Below are positions 18,311-26,124 of a stretch of DNA of 64,000 bases, piece after piece. A model generated the notes under the pieces. The model saw nothing but the letters and a program-made list of their open reading frames with translations, did not search any database and was not told the origin of the DNA. How positions within the stretch are numbered: the stretch's first letter is position 1; each line of letters starts with the position of its first letter. The translations under genes were made by a program, and so were the position numbers. Source of the DNA: Polaromonas sp. A23 (GTDB taxonomy: Bacteria > Pseudomonadota > Gammaproteobacteria > Burkholderiales > Burkholderiaceae_C); NCBI RefSeq assembly GCF_002001015.1, contig NZ_MUNO01000001.1, positions 55,378 through 119,377 of the forward strand, read 5' to 3'.

Positions 18311-18937
18311 ATGGAACCTATTCAGAACGCCACCGTGTACATCGTGGATGACGACGCCAGCGTACGCGAGGCGCTGGCCTGGCTGCTGCGGTCCCGGCGC
18401 CTGATGAGCGAAACCTTTGACAGTGCCGAGGCCTTTGACAATCGGATTTCAGAACAGCTCAGGATCAGTTCGCCCTCCTGTGCGTTACTGGATGTGCGCA
18501 TGGGCGACATGAGCGGGCTGGCCATGTTCGAGAAGTTGATTGGCTATGGTCTGCTTCCCACCCTGCCGGTGATTTTTCTGACCGGTCATGCCGACGTTCC
18601 AACTGCGGTGGATGCCGTCAAGCGCGGGGCCTTTGATTTTTGCGAAAAGCCCTTTTCCGACAACGCGCTGGTGGATCGCATTGAGCAGGCGCTGGCGCAG
18701 TCGGCGACCGCTCTGGCACAGCGCAGCGAACACACCAGTTTGCAGGCCCGTCTTGACGGCCTGACCGAGCGTGAGCGCGATGTCATGAAGCTGGTGGTGG
18801 AAGGACTGCCGAACAAGCTGGTGGCGGATCAGCTCGACATCAGTGTGCGTACCGTGGAGGTTCATCGGGCCCGGGTGTTTGACAAAATGCGGGTAAAGTC
18901 GGCGGTAGAGCTGGCTAATCTGCTCCGTAATTTATAG
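18311..18937 (+). CDS. FixJ-like response regulator (receiver plus LuxR HTH)
   Basis: The protein has 208 residues. The receiver domain has an acidic pocket (YIVDDD), phospho-acceptor D61 (CALLDVRMGD), the switch Thr in IFLTGHAD and the conserved Lys in CEKPFSD. The C-terminal LuxR-type HTH (about 145-205) contains LTERERDVMKLV and SVRTVEVHRARVFDKM. It should be phosphorylated by the kinase encoded upstream and act as a transcription factor. The targets are not obvious; the coupled hydrolase gene is one candidate. The stop codon lies inside a 14-bp perfect palindrome (18932-18945). Confidence 0.92.
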   Translation: MEPIQNATVYIVDDDASVREALAWLLRSRRLMSETFDSAEAFDNRISEQLRISSPSCALLDVRMGDMSGLAMFEKLIGYGLLPTLPVIFLTGHADVPTAVDAVKRGAFDFCEKPFSDNALVDRIEQALAQSATALAQRSEHTSLQARLDGLTERERDVMKLVVEGLPNKLVADQLDISVRTVEVHRARVFDKMRVKSAVELANLLRNL

Positions 18938-18945
18938 CGCTATAA
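18932..18945. other. 14-bp palindrome between convergent genes
   Basis: TTATAGCGCTATAA is perfectly symmetric and includes the regulator stop codon. The convergent small gene ends 3 bases further on. It could be a weak bidirectional 3'-end signal; no T-run is present. Confidence 0.3.
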
Positions 18946-18947
18946 CG

Positions 18948-19097
18948 CTATCGCGGATCGCCCGGCTTGTCCTGGTCGGCTTCACGCCGGAGGGTATCTT
19001 TGAGTTCACCCTTGTTGCGGCCGGAGAACATCGTCCACCAGACAATGAAGACCAAAATGAGCAGGGCTCCGAAGGCTTCGAGTAAAAGTAAGGCCAT
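18948..19097 (-). CDS. small membrane protein (49 aa), hypothetical
   Basis: The sequence starts MALLLLEAFGALLILVF, continues with IVWWTMFSGRNKGEL and ends in a charged tail. That is one transmembrane helix followed by a short soluble, charged segment. I believe similar single-helix proteins ending in a WWTMFSG-like motif occur in related genomes, but I cannot verify this here. GGAAAA lies upstream on the minus strand. Its ATG overlaps, on the opposite strand, the ATG chosen for mltA (shared CATG at 19095-19098). Confidence 0.55.
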   Translation of the reverse strand: MALLLLEAFGALLILVFIVWWTMFSGRNKGELKDTLRREADQDKPGDPR

Positions 19098-20247
19098 GAC
19101 TGTTTTTTTCCGGGTAACACCAAGCATCCTCATTATCGCCGCTGTGCTGGCCATCGCCGGCTGTACGAGCGCTCCCCGCTTGCCCGCTCCTCCGGCGCCC
19201 ACGGGGGCCAGCGTTCCCGCGCGGCCCGACACGGGGGCCCAAGGGGCGGCCCAGGTGCGCGGCAAGAGCCGCTGGGTGCCTGTGGCCTGGACGGACTTGC
19301 CGGGTTTTGAAAGTGACACCCTGTTTGAAGCCTGGAACGCCTGGCTCAAAAGCTGCGAACGGCCGGGGGCTGTGTTTGCGCCTCTGTGTGGCGAGGTGCG
19401 GCGCCTGAGCATTGCCACCGGGGACGAGCAGCGCGCCTGGATGACCAGTCGTCTGCAGCCTTACCGCGTCGAAACGCTGCAGGGCCAAGCCGATGGTTTG
19501 CTCACGAGTTATTACGAGCCCCTGCTCAAGGCCAGCCGGCTGTCCGGCAATGGGTATGCGGTGCCGCTGTACCAGCCGCCAGCAGGCCTGAGCGGGCGCA
19601 AGCCCTGGTATACGCGCCAGGAAATCGAGACCCTGCCCGAGGCGCAGGCGGCGTTGAGGGGGAGGGAAATCGCCTGGCTGGCCGACCCGATTGATGCCAT
19701 GTCGCTGCATATCCAGGGTTCGGGCCGGCTGCTTGTTACCGAGGCCGATGGGGGGCAGCGCACCGTACGCGTGGCCTTCGCGGGTTCCAATGAGCAGCCT
19801 TTCCGCAGCATCACCCAATGGTTGATCGAGCAGGGCCAGGGCCGGATGGTTGCGCCCTGGACGGAGTCGACCAAGACCTGGGTGGCGCAAAACCCCCAGC
19901 GCCTGCCGCAGCTGCTGTGGAGCAACCCGCGCTATATCTTTTTCCGTGAGGAGGCCTTGAACGAGAGGGACGCGGCCTACGGCCCGCGCGGTGCCCAAGG
20001 GGTGCCGCTGACGCCGGGCCGTTCCATTGCCGTGGACCGGGAAAGCATCCCTTATGGAACCCCCGTCTGGCTCGCGTCGCGTGGCGCAGCGGCAGACCTG
20101 CAAAAGCTCGTGATGGCGCAGGACACGGGCAGTGCCATTGTCGGCGCTGTGCGTGCCGACTATTTCGCCGGTACCGGCCCGCAAGCGGGTGAACTGGCCA
20201 GCCGGGTCAACCAGCCTTTGCGCCTGTGGGTGTTGTGGCCCAAATGA
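19096..20247 (+). CDS. mltA: membrane-bound lytic murein transglycosylase A
   Basis: This 383-residue lipoprotein has a signal peptide ending in LAIAGC at about residue 23. The MltA core includes GLLTSYYEPLLKASR and MSLHIQGSGRL. The 3D domain carries the acidic AQDTGSAIVGAVRADYF segment expected to hold the catalytic Asp. It cleaves peptidoglycan to give 1,6-anhydromuropeptides at the outer membrane. An in-frame ATG at 19057 would give a longer, unusually basic leader, so I prefer 19096. The ATGA overlap with the next gene indicates coupling. Confidence 0.88.
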   Translation: MTVFFRVTPSILIIAAVLAIAGCTSAPRLPAPPAPTGASVPARPDTGAQGAAQVRGKSRWVPVAWTDLPGFESDTLFEAWNAWLKSCERPGAVFAPLCGEVRRLSIATGDEQRAWMTSRLQPYRVETLQGQADGLLTSYYEPLLKASRLSGNGYAVPLYQPPAGLSGRKPWYTRQEIETLPEAQAALRGREIAWLADPIDAMSLHIQGSGRLLVTEADGGQRTVRVAFAGSNEQPFRSITQWLIEQGQGRMVAPWTESTKTWVAQNPQRLPQLLWSNPRYIFFREEALNERDAAYGPRGAQGVPLTPGRSIAVDRESIPYGTPVWLASRGAAADLQKLVMAQDTGSAIVGAVRADYFAGTGPQAGELASRVNQPLRLWVLWPK

Positions 20248-20582
20248 GTCTGACGTCCACCACCTTGTTCGGCCGCGGCTTGCTGCTCGCTACGGTTGCT
20301 TTTCTTTCGGCTTGTGCAGCCACCGGCAACGATTCAGGCGCGGCGCGTTACCGTTGTGAACATGGCATTGACTTCAGCGTGCGGTTTGTGGATGACAGCG
20401 CGCTGATTGAGAGTTCGCGCGGCTCTGACGTGCTTTTCCGCGACGCAGGCGGGCAAGGCGCATCGCAGCCCGTGTACAGCAATGCGCGATTGCGCGCCGA
20501 GTTTGGCCTGGGTTCGGGTGGGCGTGAGGCGATGCTGCGCTACCCGTTGCTGCCGTTGGTGGCGCGCTGCGTGCGGGATTGA
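20244..20582 (+). CDS. small lipoprotein, MliC-like (putative lysozyme inhibitor)
   Basis: The protein has 112 residues with a lipobox-like signal (ATVAFLSAC). The mature part begins near YRCEHGIDFSVRFVDD and ends in a second Cys (LVARCVRD). YxC, a short beta-barrel pattern, a YSNARLRAE segment and a C-terminal Cys match the outline of MliC/PliC lysozyme inhibitors. Translation is coupled to mltA by ATGA. A lysozyme inhibitor beside a lytic transglycosylase would be coherent, since these inhibitors can also act on lytic transglycosylases. The family assignment is by pattern only. Confidence 0.5.
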   Translation: MSLTSTTLFGRGLLLATVAFLSACAATGNDSGAARYRCEHGIDFSVRFVDDSALIESSRGSDVLFRDAGGQGASQPVYSNARLRAEFGLGSGGREAMLRYPLLPLVARCVRD

Positions 20583-20593
20583 AAAGAAGGGCC

Positions 20594-21280
20594 CTAACGC
20601 AGCGAAATCCGCAGTTGCACCGTCAACGCCGTCCGGCTTGCCGATTGCGTGTTGTTGAACAAACCGGAACTGCTACCGCTGCTGTCTTCATCTGACTGGG
20701 CCACGGTCACCCACTCGTTGAGTGGCGCAACCAGCGTCGTCACCACGCGGGAATCGGTGGGAGGAGTCGCGGGAGAAGCCGTCAGGCGCGTGCTTTGCAC
20801 GGCTGCCAGTTCCAGCTCGGCGCTGTCGCCGCCCCGCCAGAGCGGCGTGGCAGAAAAACCGCTGCCCGCGTTGACCAGTACGGTGCCGCTGCCGTAGCGC
20901 ACGATGCCGTTTTGCACAAAGCTGTGGAGCAGCCGCAGAGGGACGCTGTTGCCCGCCATGATGTTGGCGCTGCGCCCGTTCAATACCAGCAAGCGCTGCG
21001 CCACATCGCCCGACCCGGCTCGCTGGTCGCTTTGCGCTTCAAGGTTGACTTGAGCTCCAGAGTGGCCAGGCTGCAGCCGTACCGTGCCCGAGGCGCCCAG
21101 CGTGCTGCGGGATGCGCTGCTGCTGCGCACCTGGCGCACCTCAATCTGCAGATTGCGCATTGGCAAGGGCGCCGGATTTACTATCAAATCAGGAGCTGTT
21201 TGCGCCCATCCCGTATGGGCTGGAACCAGAAAAAGCATGACAAGCAGGGCTAAAAAGGGCTGTGGACGGTAATCAGGCAT
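20594..21280 (-). CDS. exported protein of unknown function
   Basis: The protein has 228 residues with an N-terminal signal peptide (LALLVMLFLVPAHTGWAQ). The mature part is rich in Ser, Gly and Val, with strand-like segments (LLVLNGRSANIMAGNSVPL, TVLVNAGSGFSATPLW) that faintly recall the beta-domain of secretins, but it is far too short to be one. It follows the Lrp-type regulator gene by 9 bases and converges on the MliC-like gene. The signal-peptide cleavage region (about residues 15-34) is encoded by a family A repeat antisense to the gene. I do not recognise a function. Confidence 0.6.
   Translation of the reverse strand: MPDYRPQPFLALLVMLFLVPAHTGWAQTAPDLIVNPAPLPMRNLQIEVRQVRSSSASRSTLGASGTVRLQPGHSGAQVNLEAQSDQRAGSGDVAQRLLVLNGRSANIMAGNSVPLRLLHSFVQNGIVRYGSGTVLVNAGSGFSATPLWRGGDSAELELAAVQSTRLTASPATPPTDSRVVTTLVAPLNEWVTVAQSDEDSSGSSSGLFNNTQSASRTALTVQLRISLR
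21177..21236 (+). repeat. family A repeat, copy 3, in the signal-peptide region of an exported protein gene
   Basis: Hairpin 1 is degenerate (ACTATCAAATCAGGAGCT). Hairpin 2 is a perfect 6-bp stem, GCCCATCCCGTATGGGC. The tail is GGAACCAGAAAAAG. The orientation is +, antisense to the host gene. Confidence 0.75.
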
Positions 21281-21289
21281 GGTGGGGCC

Positions 21290-21775
21290 TCATGGTGTTT
21301 TGTCTGACAGGTGACCCAGCGGCAGCACGCTGCTGGACTTGATTTCCCCCAACGAAAAGCTGGTGTGCATGTCTTTCACGTTGGGCAGGTTCAGCAGGCT
21401 TTTCAGGGCGAAGCGCGAAAAACTGTCCAGGTCCCGGGCCACCACCTGCAACTCGAAGGTGCCGGTGCCGCTGATGTAGTGGCAGGCAATGATTTCCGGC
21501 AATTTACGGATCGCCTCTTCCATCGCGCTGGTCGCGTCTCCCGTGTTGCGGTCCGCATCCAGGCGCACAAAAGCCAGCACGCCCAGGCCGATTTTGTGGC
21601 GGTCAATTTCCGCGCGGTAGCCCTTGATGAATCCGCCTTCCTCCAGCGCCCTGACGCGCCGCCAGCAAGGCGCTGCGCTCAGCCCGACGCGGGTGCTCAA
21701 TTCAGCATTGCTCAGACGACCGTCCATCTGCAATTCATTCAGGATGGCGAGGTCAAACTTGTCTAGTGTTTCCAT
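21290..21775 (-). CDS. Lrp/AsnC family transcriptional regulator
   Basis: The protein has 161 residues. METLDKFDLAILNELQMDG opens the typical Lrp N-terminal HTH, with the recognition region VGLSAAPCWRRVRALEEGG. The C-terminal RAM domain includes IIACHYISGTGTFELQVV. An in-frame ATG at 21835 would add 20 residues not usual in the family, so the ATG at 21775 is chosen. It is divergent from the indolepyruvate ferredoxin oxidoreductase gene, a common arrangement for an amino-acid-responsive regulator and its aromatic amino-acid catabolic target. Confidence 0.92.
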   Translation of the reverse strand: METLDKFDLAILNELQMDGRLSNAELSTRVGLSAAPCWRRVRALEEGGFIKGYRAEIDRHKIGLGVLAFVRLDADRNTGDATSAMEEAIRKLPEIIACHYISGTGTFELQVVARDLDSFSRFALKSLLNLPNVKDMHTSFSLGEIKSSSVLPLGHLSDKTP

Positions 21776-21952
21776 ATGTGGCAATTTTAGGCAAGAATCT
21801 TTCGCTTGAGTGGCAAAACAAGGCATAAAAAGCAAAGACTTATCAGACCATCAAGCCTACACTTTGCTCCTATATAGAGGCATCGCCCTACCCGGGTGTG
21901 AGCCTTTTCTCTCCGCCCAAAAGGCGGTGCCCGCCCCACGATTGGAGACAAG
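21776..21952. other. divergent promoter region, Lrp regulator / oxidoreductase
   Basis: This AT-rich spacer of 177 bases should hold both promoters and Lrp-type binding sites. A TATATA hexamer near 21871 could be a -10 element for the rightward gene, but no good -35 matches it. TTGGAGACAAG just before 21953 gives a clear ribosome-binding site (GGAG). Confidence 0.4.
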
Positions 21953-24900
21953 ATGAACGCCCCCCTGCCCGAACACATTCGCAAGGCCCTCGAGACCGTC
22001 ACGCTCGACGACAAATACAGCCTCGATTACGGTCAGGCCTTCATGAGCGGCGTTCAGGCCCTCGTCAAGTTGCCCATGCTGCAGCGCCAGCGCGATGCCT
22101 TGCAGGGCAAGAACACCGCGGGCTTTGTCAGCGGGTACCGTGGTTCACCGCTGGGCGGTTACGACCAGGCCTTGTGGAAAGCTTCGAGCTACCTGAAAGC
22201 GCAAAACATCGTGTTCCAGCCGGGTGTCAATGAAGAGCTGGCCGCCACTGCGCTGTGGGGTACGCAACAACTGGGCTTTTCGCCTCCCGGCACCAACAAG
22301 TTCGACGGTGTGTTCGGCATCTGGTACGGCAAAGGACCGGGCGTGGACCGCTGCTCCGATGTTTTCAAACACGCCAACATGGCGGGCACCACGGCCTGGG
22401 GCGGTGTGATTGCCGTGGCCGGCGACGACCATGTGGCCAAGAGCTCGACCGCAGCCCACCAGAGCGACCACATTTTCAAAGCCTGCGGCTTGCCGGTGTT
22501 TTTCCCGGCCGATGTGCAGGAAATCCTGGATTTGGGCGTGCACGCGTTTGCGATGAGCCGCTTCTCCGGCGTCTGGGCCGGCATGAAAACCATCCAGGAG
22601 ATTGTCGAGTCCAGCGCCACGGCGATGATTGACCCCGAGCGCGTGCAGATCAAGTTGCCGACAGACTTTCAAATGCCGCCGGGCGGCGTGCACATTCGCT
22701 GGCCCGACGTTGCGCTGGATCAGGAAGCACGCCTTTTTGACTACAAGTGGTACGCCGCGCTGGCCTATATCCGCGCCAACCGGCTCAATTACAACGTGAT
22801 CGAAGGCCCGAACGACCGCTTCGGCATCATCGCCAGCGGCAAGGCCTACAACGACACCCGCCAGGCCTTGATCGATCTGGGGCTGGACGATGCGACCTGC
22901 CGGCAGCTCGGTATCCGCCTGCACAAGGTGGGCGTGGTCTGGCCGCTGGAAGCCCAGGGTACGCGCGAGTTTGCAACCGGGCTACAGGAAATCCTGGTGG
23001 TTGAGGAAAAGCGCCAGGTCATTGAATACCAGCTCAAGGAAGAGCTGTACAACTGGCGCGCAGACGTGCGCCCCAACATCTACGGCAAGTTCAACGAGGT
23101 CGAGGGTGACTTCAGCGGCGGCGAGTGGTCCATGCCGAACCCGGCGGCCAATACGCTGCTGCGCGCCAACGCCGACCTGTCGCCGGCGCTGATCGCCAAG
23201 GCGATTGCACAGCGTGTTCGCAGGCTAGGCCTGGACAGCGACATGGCTGCGCGTATTGATGCGCAGCTGGCGATTCTGGAAGCCAAGGAGCGCGCCATGC
23301 AGGTGCTGGAGGTCAAGGCCGACCGCACGCCCTGGTTCTGCTCAGGCTGCCCGCACAACACCTCCACCGTGGTGCCGGAGGGCTCGCGCGCCATGGGTGG
23401 TATCGGGTGCCACTTCATGGCCACCTGGATGGACCGCTCCACGATCGGTTTCACACAAATGGGCGGGGAGGGCGTGCCTTGGGTAGGCCAGCAGCCTTTC
23501 ACCACCGACCAGCACATTTTTGCCAATCTTGGAGACGGCACTTACTTCCACAGTGGCTCACTGGCCGTGCGCCAGTCGATTGTCTCGGGTGTGAACATCA
23601 CCTACAAGATTCTCTACAACGACGCGGTGGCCATGACCGGCGGCCAGCAGATCGGCGAGCGGCCTGAAGGCCTTTCAGTGGTGCAGATTGCCCAGTCCAT
23701 GCGGGCCGAAGGCGCGGCGAAAATTGTGGTGGTGACCGACGAGCCGGAGAAGTATGAAGGCGTCACCCTGGTCGAAGGCGTTGCTGTGCACCATCGTGAT
23801 GAACTGGATGCCATCCAGCGCCAGTTCCGCGAGATCAAGGGTACGACGGTCATCATTTACGACCAGACCTGTGCCACCGAAAAGCGCCGCCGCCGCAAGC
23901 GCGGCAGCATGGTCGATCCGGCCCGGCGCGTGGTTATCAACGAACTGGTCTGCGAAGGCTGTGGCGACTGCAGCGTGCAGTCCAACTGCCTGAGCGTGGA
24001 GCCACTCGAAACCGAATTTGGGCGCAAGCGCCAGATCAACCAGTCCACCTGCAACAAGGACATGTCCTGCCTGAAGGGCTTTTGCCCGAGCTTTGTGACG
24101 GTGGAAGGCGGTCAGCTCAAGAAGAAGGCCAAGGGCAAGGCTGCATCGCCTTTTGAAATGGGTCCGCTGCCTGAGCCGCAGATTCCTTCCACTCACGGCG
24201 CTAATGGAGATGTCTGGGGCATAGTGGTCGCTGGCGTTGGCGGCACCGGCGTCATCACCATTGGTCAATTGCTGGGCATGGCCGGCCATATCGAAGGCAA
24301 GGGCATCGTGACCCAAGACGCTGGCGGCCTGGCGCAAAAGGGTGGTGCTACCTGGAGCCACGTGCTCATAGGTGCGAGCCAGAATGACATCCGTACCACC
24401 CGTGTCAGCATGGCGGGCGCTGATCTGATCATCGGCTGCGACCCCATCGTGGCGGCCGGCAAGGAAACGCTGATGCGCATGCGAGAGGGCCGTACCCATG
24501 TGGCGCTCAACTCCTACAGCACACCGACCGCAGCTTTTGTGCACAACGTCAATTGGCAGAATCCGGCCGAGGCTTGCGCCGCAGAAATTGTCAAGGCTGT
24601 GGGCTTGGCTGGCGTGGGTGCCTTCAATGCCGATGCGGCCTCGACGAAACTGATGGGCGACAGCATTTATACCAACCCGATGATGCTGGGCTACGCATGG
24701 CAAAAAGGCTGGATTCCCCTGGAATATGCATCGCTGATGCGGGCCATCGAGCTGAACGCCGTGGCGGTGGACAACAACAAGACTGCCTTTGAGTGGGGCC
24801 GCCGCGCAGCGCACGATCTGGCGTCGGTTGAAAAATTGTTTGTCTCCGCGCAGGTCATTGCCATGCCCACACCGCGCCAGGGTCTGGCGGACTTGGTGGC

Positions 24901-25531
24901 ACGCCGGGTTGCTTTCCTGACCGATTACCAGAATGCTGCTTACGCCAGCCACTACGAAAGTTTTGTGAAGCGGGTGGAGCAGGCGGAATCGGCTCTCGGA
25001 AAGACACTTTTGACGCAAAACGTCGCCAAGTACCTGTTCAAGCTGATGGCCTACAAGGACGAATACGAAGTGGCGCGCCTGCACACCGACCGCAGTTTTC
25101 ATGACAAGGTCGGGGCGATGTTTGAAGGCGACTTCAAGCTCAATTACCACCTTGCACCGCCCATGATTGCGAAGAAAAATGAAAAAGGCGAGTTGCAGAA
25201 GCAAAAATTCGGCCCCTGGATGTTGACGGCCTTCAAGGTGCTGGCCAGACTGAAGGGGTTGCGCGGCACCGCGCTTGATCCTTTCGGGCGCACGGAAGAG
25301 CGCAAGATGGAGCGGGCACTGATCAAGCAATATGAGGCGAGCATTGACGAAGTGCTGTTTTCGCTGGACGCGGACAACCATGCCGCCGCGGTTGAAATTG
25401 CCCGCATCCCGGAGCTCATCAAGGGTTATGGGCATGTGAAGGCACGCAATGTCGAACTGGCTCAGCAGAAATGGACTGAGGCCGTGGCTGCATTTCGCCA
25501 GCCGGCAGTCAAGGTGCGCCAGGCCGCCTGA
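21953..25531 (+). CDS. indolepyruvate ferredoxin oxidoreductase, fused alpha/beta subunits
   Basis: This 1192-residue single-chain enzyme oxidatively decarboxylates aryl pyruvates (from aromatic amino acids) to aryl-acetyl-CoA with ferredoxin as acceptor. The N-terminal pyrimidine-binding region contains VSGYRGSPLGGYD. A TPP-binding region contains FCSGCPHNTSTVVPEG and FANLGDGTYFHSGSLA. A Cys-rich iron-sulphur region lies near 666 (CEGCGDCSVQSNC, then CNKDMSCLKGFCPSF). The C-terminal gamma-type domain contains VAGVGGTGVITIGQLL. This is the fused form found in proteobacteria. Control is probably by the divergent Lrp protein. Confidence 0.95.
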   Translation: MNAPLPEHIRKALETVTLDDKYSLDYGQAFMSGVQALVKLPMLQRQRDALQGKNTAGFVSGYRGSPLGGYDQALWKASSYLKAQNIVFQPGVNEELAATALWGTQQLGFSPPGTNKFDGVFGIWYGKGPGVDRCSDVFKHANMAGTTAWGGVIAVAGDDHVAKSSTAAHQSDHIFKACGLPVFFPADVQEILDLGVHAFAMSRFSGVWAGMKTIQEIVESSATAMIDPERVQIKLPTDFQMPPGGVHIRWPDVALDQEARLFDYKWYAALAYIRANRLNYNVIEGPNDRFGIIASGKAYNDTRQALIDLGLDDATCRQLGIRLHKVGVVWPLEAQGTREFATGLQEILVVEEKRQVIEYQLKEELYNWRADVRPNIYGKFNEVEGDFSGGEWSMPNPAANTLLRANADLSPALIAKAIAQRVRRLGLDSDMAARIDAQLAILEAKERAMQVLEVKADRTPWFCSGCPHNTSTVVPEGSRAMGGIGCHFMATWMDRSTIGFTQMGGEGVPWVGQQPFTTDQHIFANLGDGTYFHSGSLAVRQSIVSGVNITYKILYNDAVAMTGGQQIGERPEGLSVVQIAQSMRAEGAAKIVVVTDEPEKYEGVTLVEGVAVHHRDELDAIQRQFREIKGTTVIIYDQTCATEKRRRRKRGSMVDPARRVVINELVCEGCGDCSVQSNCLSVEPLETEFGRKRQINQSTCNKDMSCLKGFCPSFVTVEGGQLKKKAKGKAASPFEMGPLPEPQIPSTHGANGDVWGIVVAGVGGTGVITIGQLLGMAGHIEGKGIVTQDAGGLAQKGGATWSHVLIGASQNDIRTTRVSMAGADLIIGCDPIVAAGKETLMRMREGRTHVALNSYSTPTAAFVHNVNWQNPAEACAAEIVKAVGLAGVGAFNADAASTKLMGDSIYTNPMMLGYAWQKGWIPLEYASLMRAIELNAVAVDNNKTAFEWGRRAAHDLASVEKLFVSAQVIAMPTPRQGLADLVARRVAFLTDYQNAAYASHYESFVKRVEQAESALGKTLLTQNVAKYLFKLMAYKDEYEVARLHTDRSFHDKVGAMFEGDFKLNYHLAPPMIAKKNEKGELQKQKFGPWMLTAFKVLARLKGLRGTALDPFGRTEERKMERALIKQYEASIDEVLFSLDADNHAAAVEIARIPELIKGYGHVKARNVELAQQKWTEAVAAFRQPAVKVRQAA

Positions 25532-25725
25532 ATTGCCGACTCCTTGCTTTTGTGAGGTGAGAATCTGGTCCTTCAGATGGGTTTGAGGCGTCTGGCGCAA
25601 CCCTGACAATTAAGCCTTACAGCCTTGCTGGTTACAACTGCTTACGAAACTCGGCCGCATACAATCAGGCTCTCTTTGCCCCCGGCATCCGTCGGGGCGC
25701 ATCCTTCTTTGTTGTGGAGTCTGCC
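25532..25725 (+). other. spacer upstream of yajC
   Basis: The spacer is 194 bases and holds no gene. TACAAT at 25660-25665 is a plausible -10 element for yajC-secD-secF, without a convincing -35. GGAG at 25717 is the yajC ribosome-binding site. No tgt or queA gene precedes yajC, although this neighbourhood is common in other proteobacteria. Confidence 0.35.
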
Positions 25726-26058
25726 GTGTTCATTTCTTCTGCGTTTGCCCAAACCGCCCCTGCCGCTGCTGCCGAAGGCGGCATGTTGTCGTCGCTTACC
25801 AGCATGTTGCCGCTGGTCCTGATGTTTGTGGTGCTGTATTTTGTGATGATCCGTCCACAGATGAAAAAGCAGAAAGAACATCGCGCCATGATCGATGCAC
25901 TGGCCAAGGGCGATGAAGTTGTTACCGCCGGTGGGCTGCTCGGAACGGTTACCAAGCTGGGCGATGCCTACCTTGGCCTGGAGCTCGCTACGGGTGTTGA
26001 AGTTCAGTTGCAGCGCAGCGCGATTGTTCAGGTTTTGCCCAAAGGCAGCATCAAGTAA
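25726..26058 (+). CDS. yajC: preprotein translocase subunit YajC
   Basis: The protein has 110 residues with one transmembrane helix (LPLVLMFVVLYFVMI) followed by the YajC signature RPQMKKQKEHRAMIDALAKG and DEVVTAGGLLGTV. YajC associates with SecDF beside SecYEG. The start is GTG at 25726 (MFISSAFAQ), preceded by GGAG at a good distance; a GTG at 25714 is also in frame. secD and secF follow in an operon. Confidence 0.95.
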   Translation: MFISSAFAQTAPAAAAEGGMLSSLTSMLPLVLMFVVLYFVMIRPQMKKQKEHRAMIDALAKGDEVVTAGGLLGTVTKLGDAYLGLELATGVEVQLQRSAIVQVLPKGSIK

Positions 26059-26124
26059 ACAGCTTCGTTTGTCTGGCCTCCGTGGCCCGGCCGGGTCCCC
26101 TAGTTTCTCAGGAACAGCACGCTC

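Noticed and set aside
20594..21280. secretin of a type II or III secretion system
   Set aside because: The length is far below that of any secretin, and no N domains or gate motif are visible; only a vague strand pattern is shared.
23675..25609. 644-codon open frame antisense to the indolepyruvate oxidoreductase gene
   Set aside because: No family features and complete overlap with a strongly conserved enzyme; a shadow of GC-rich codon use.
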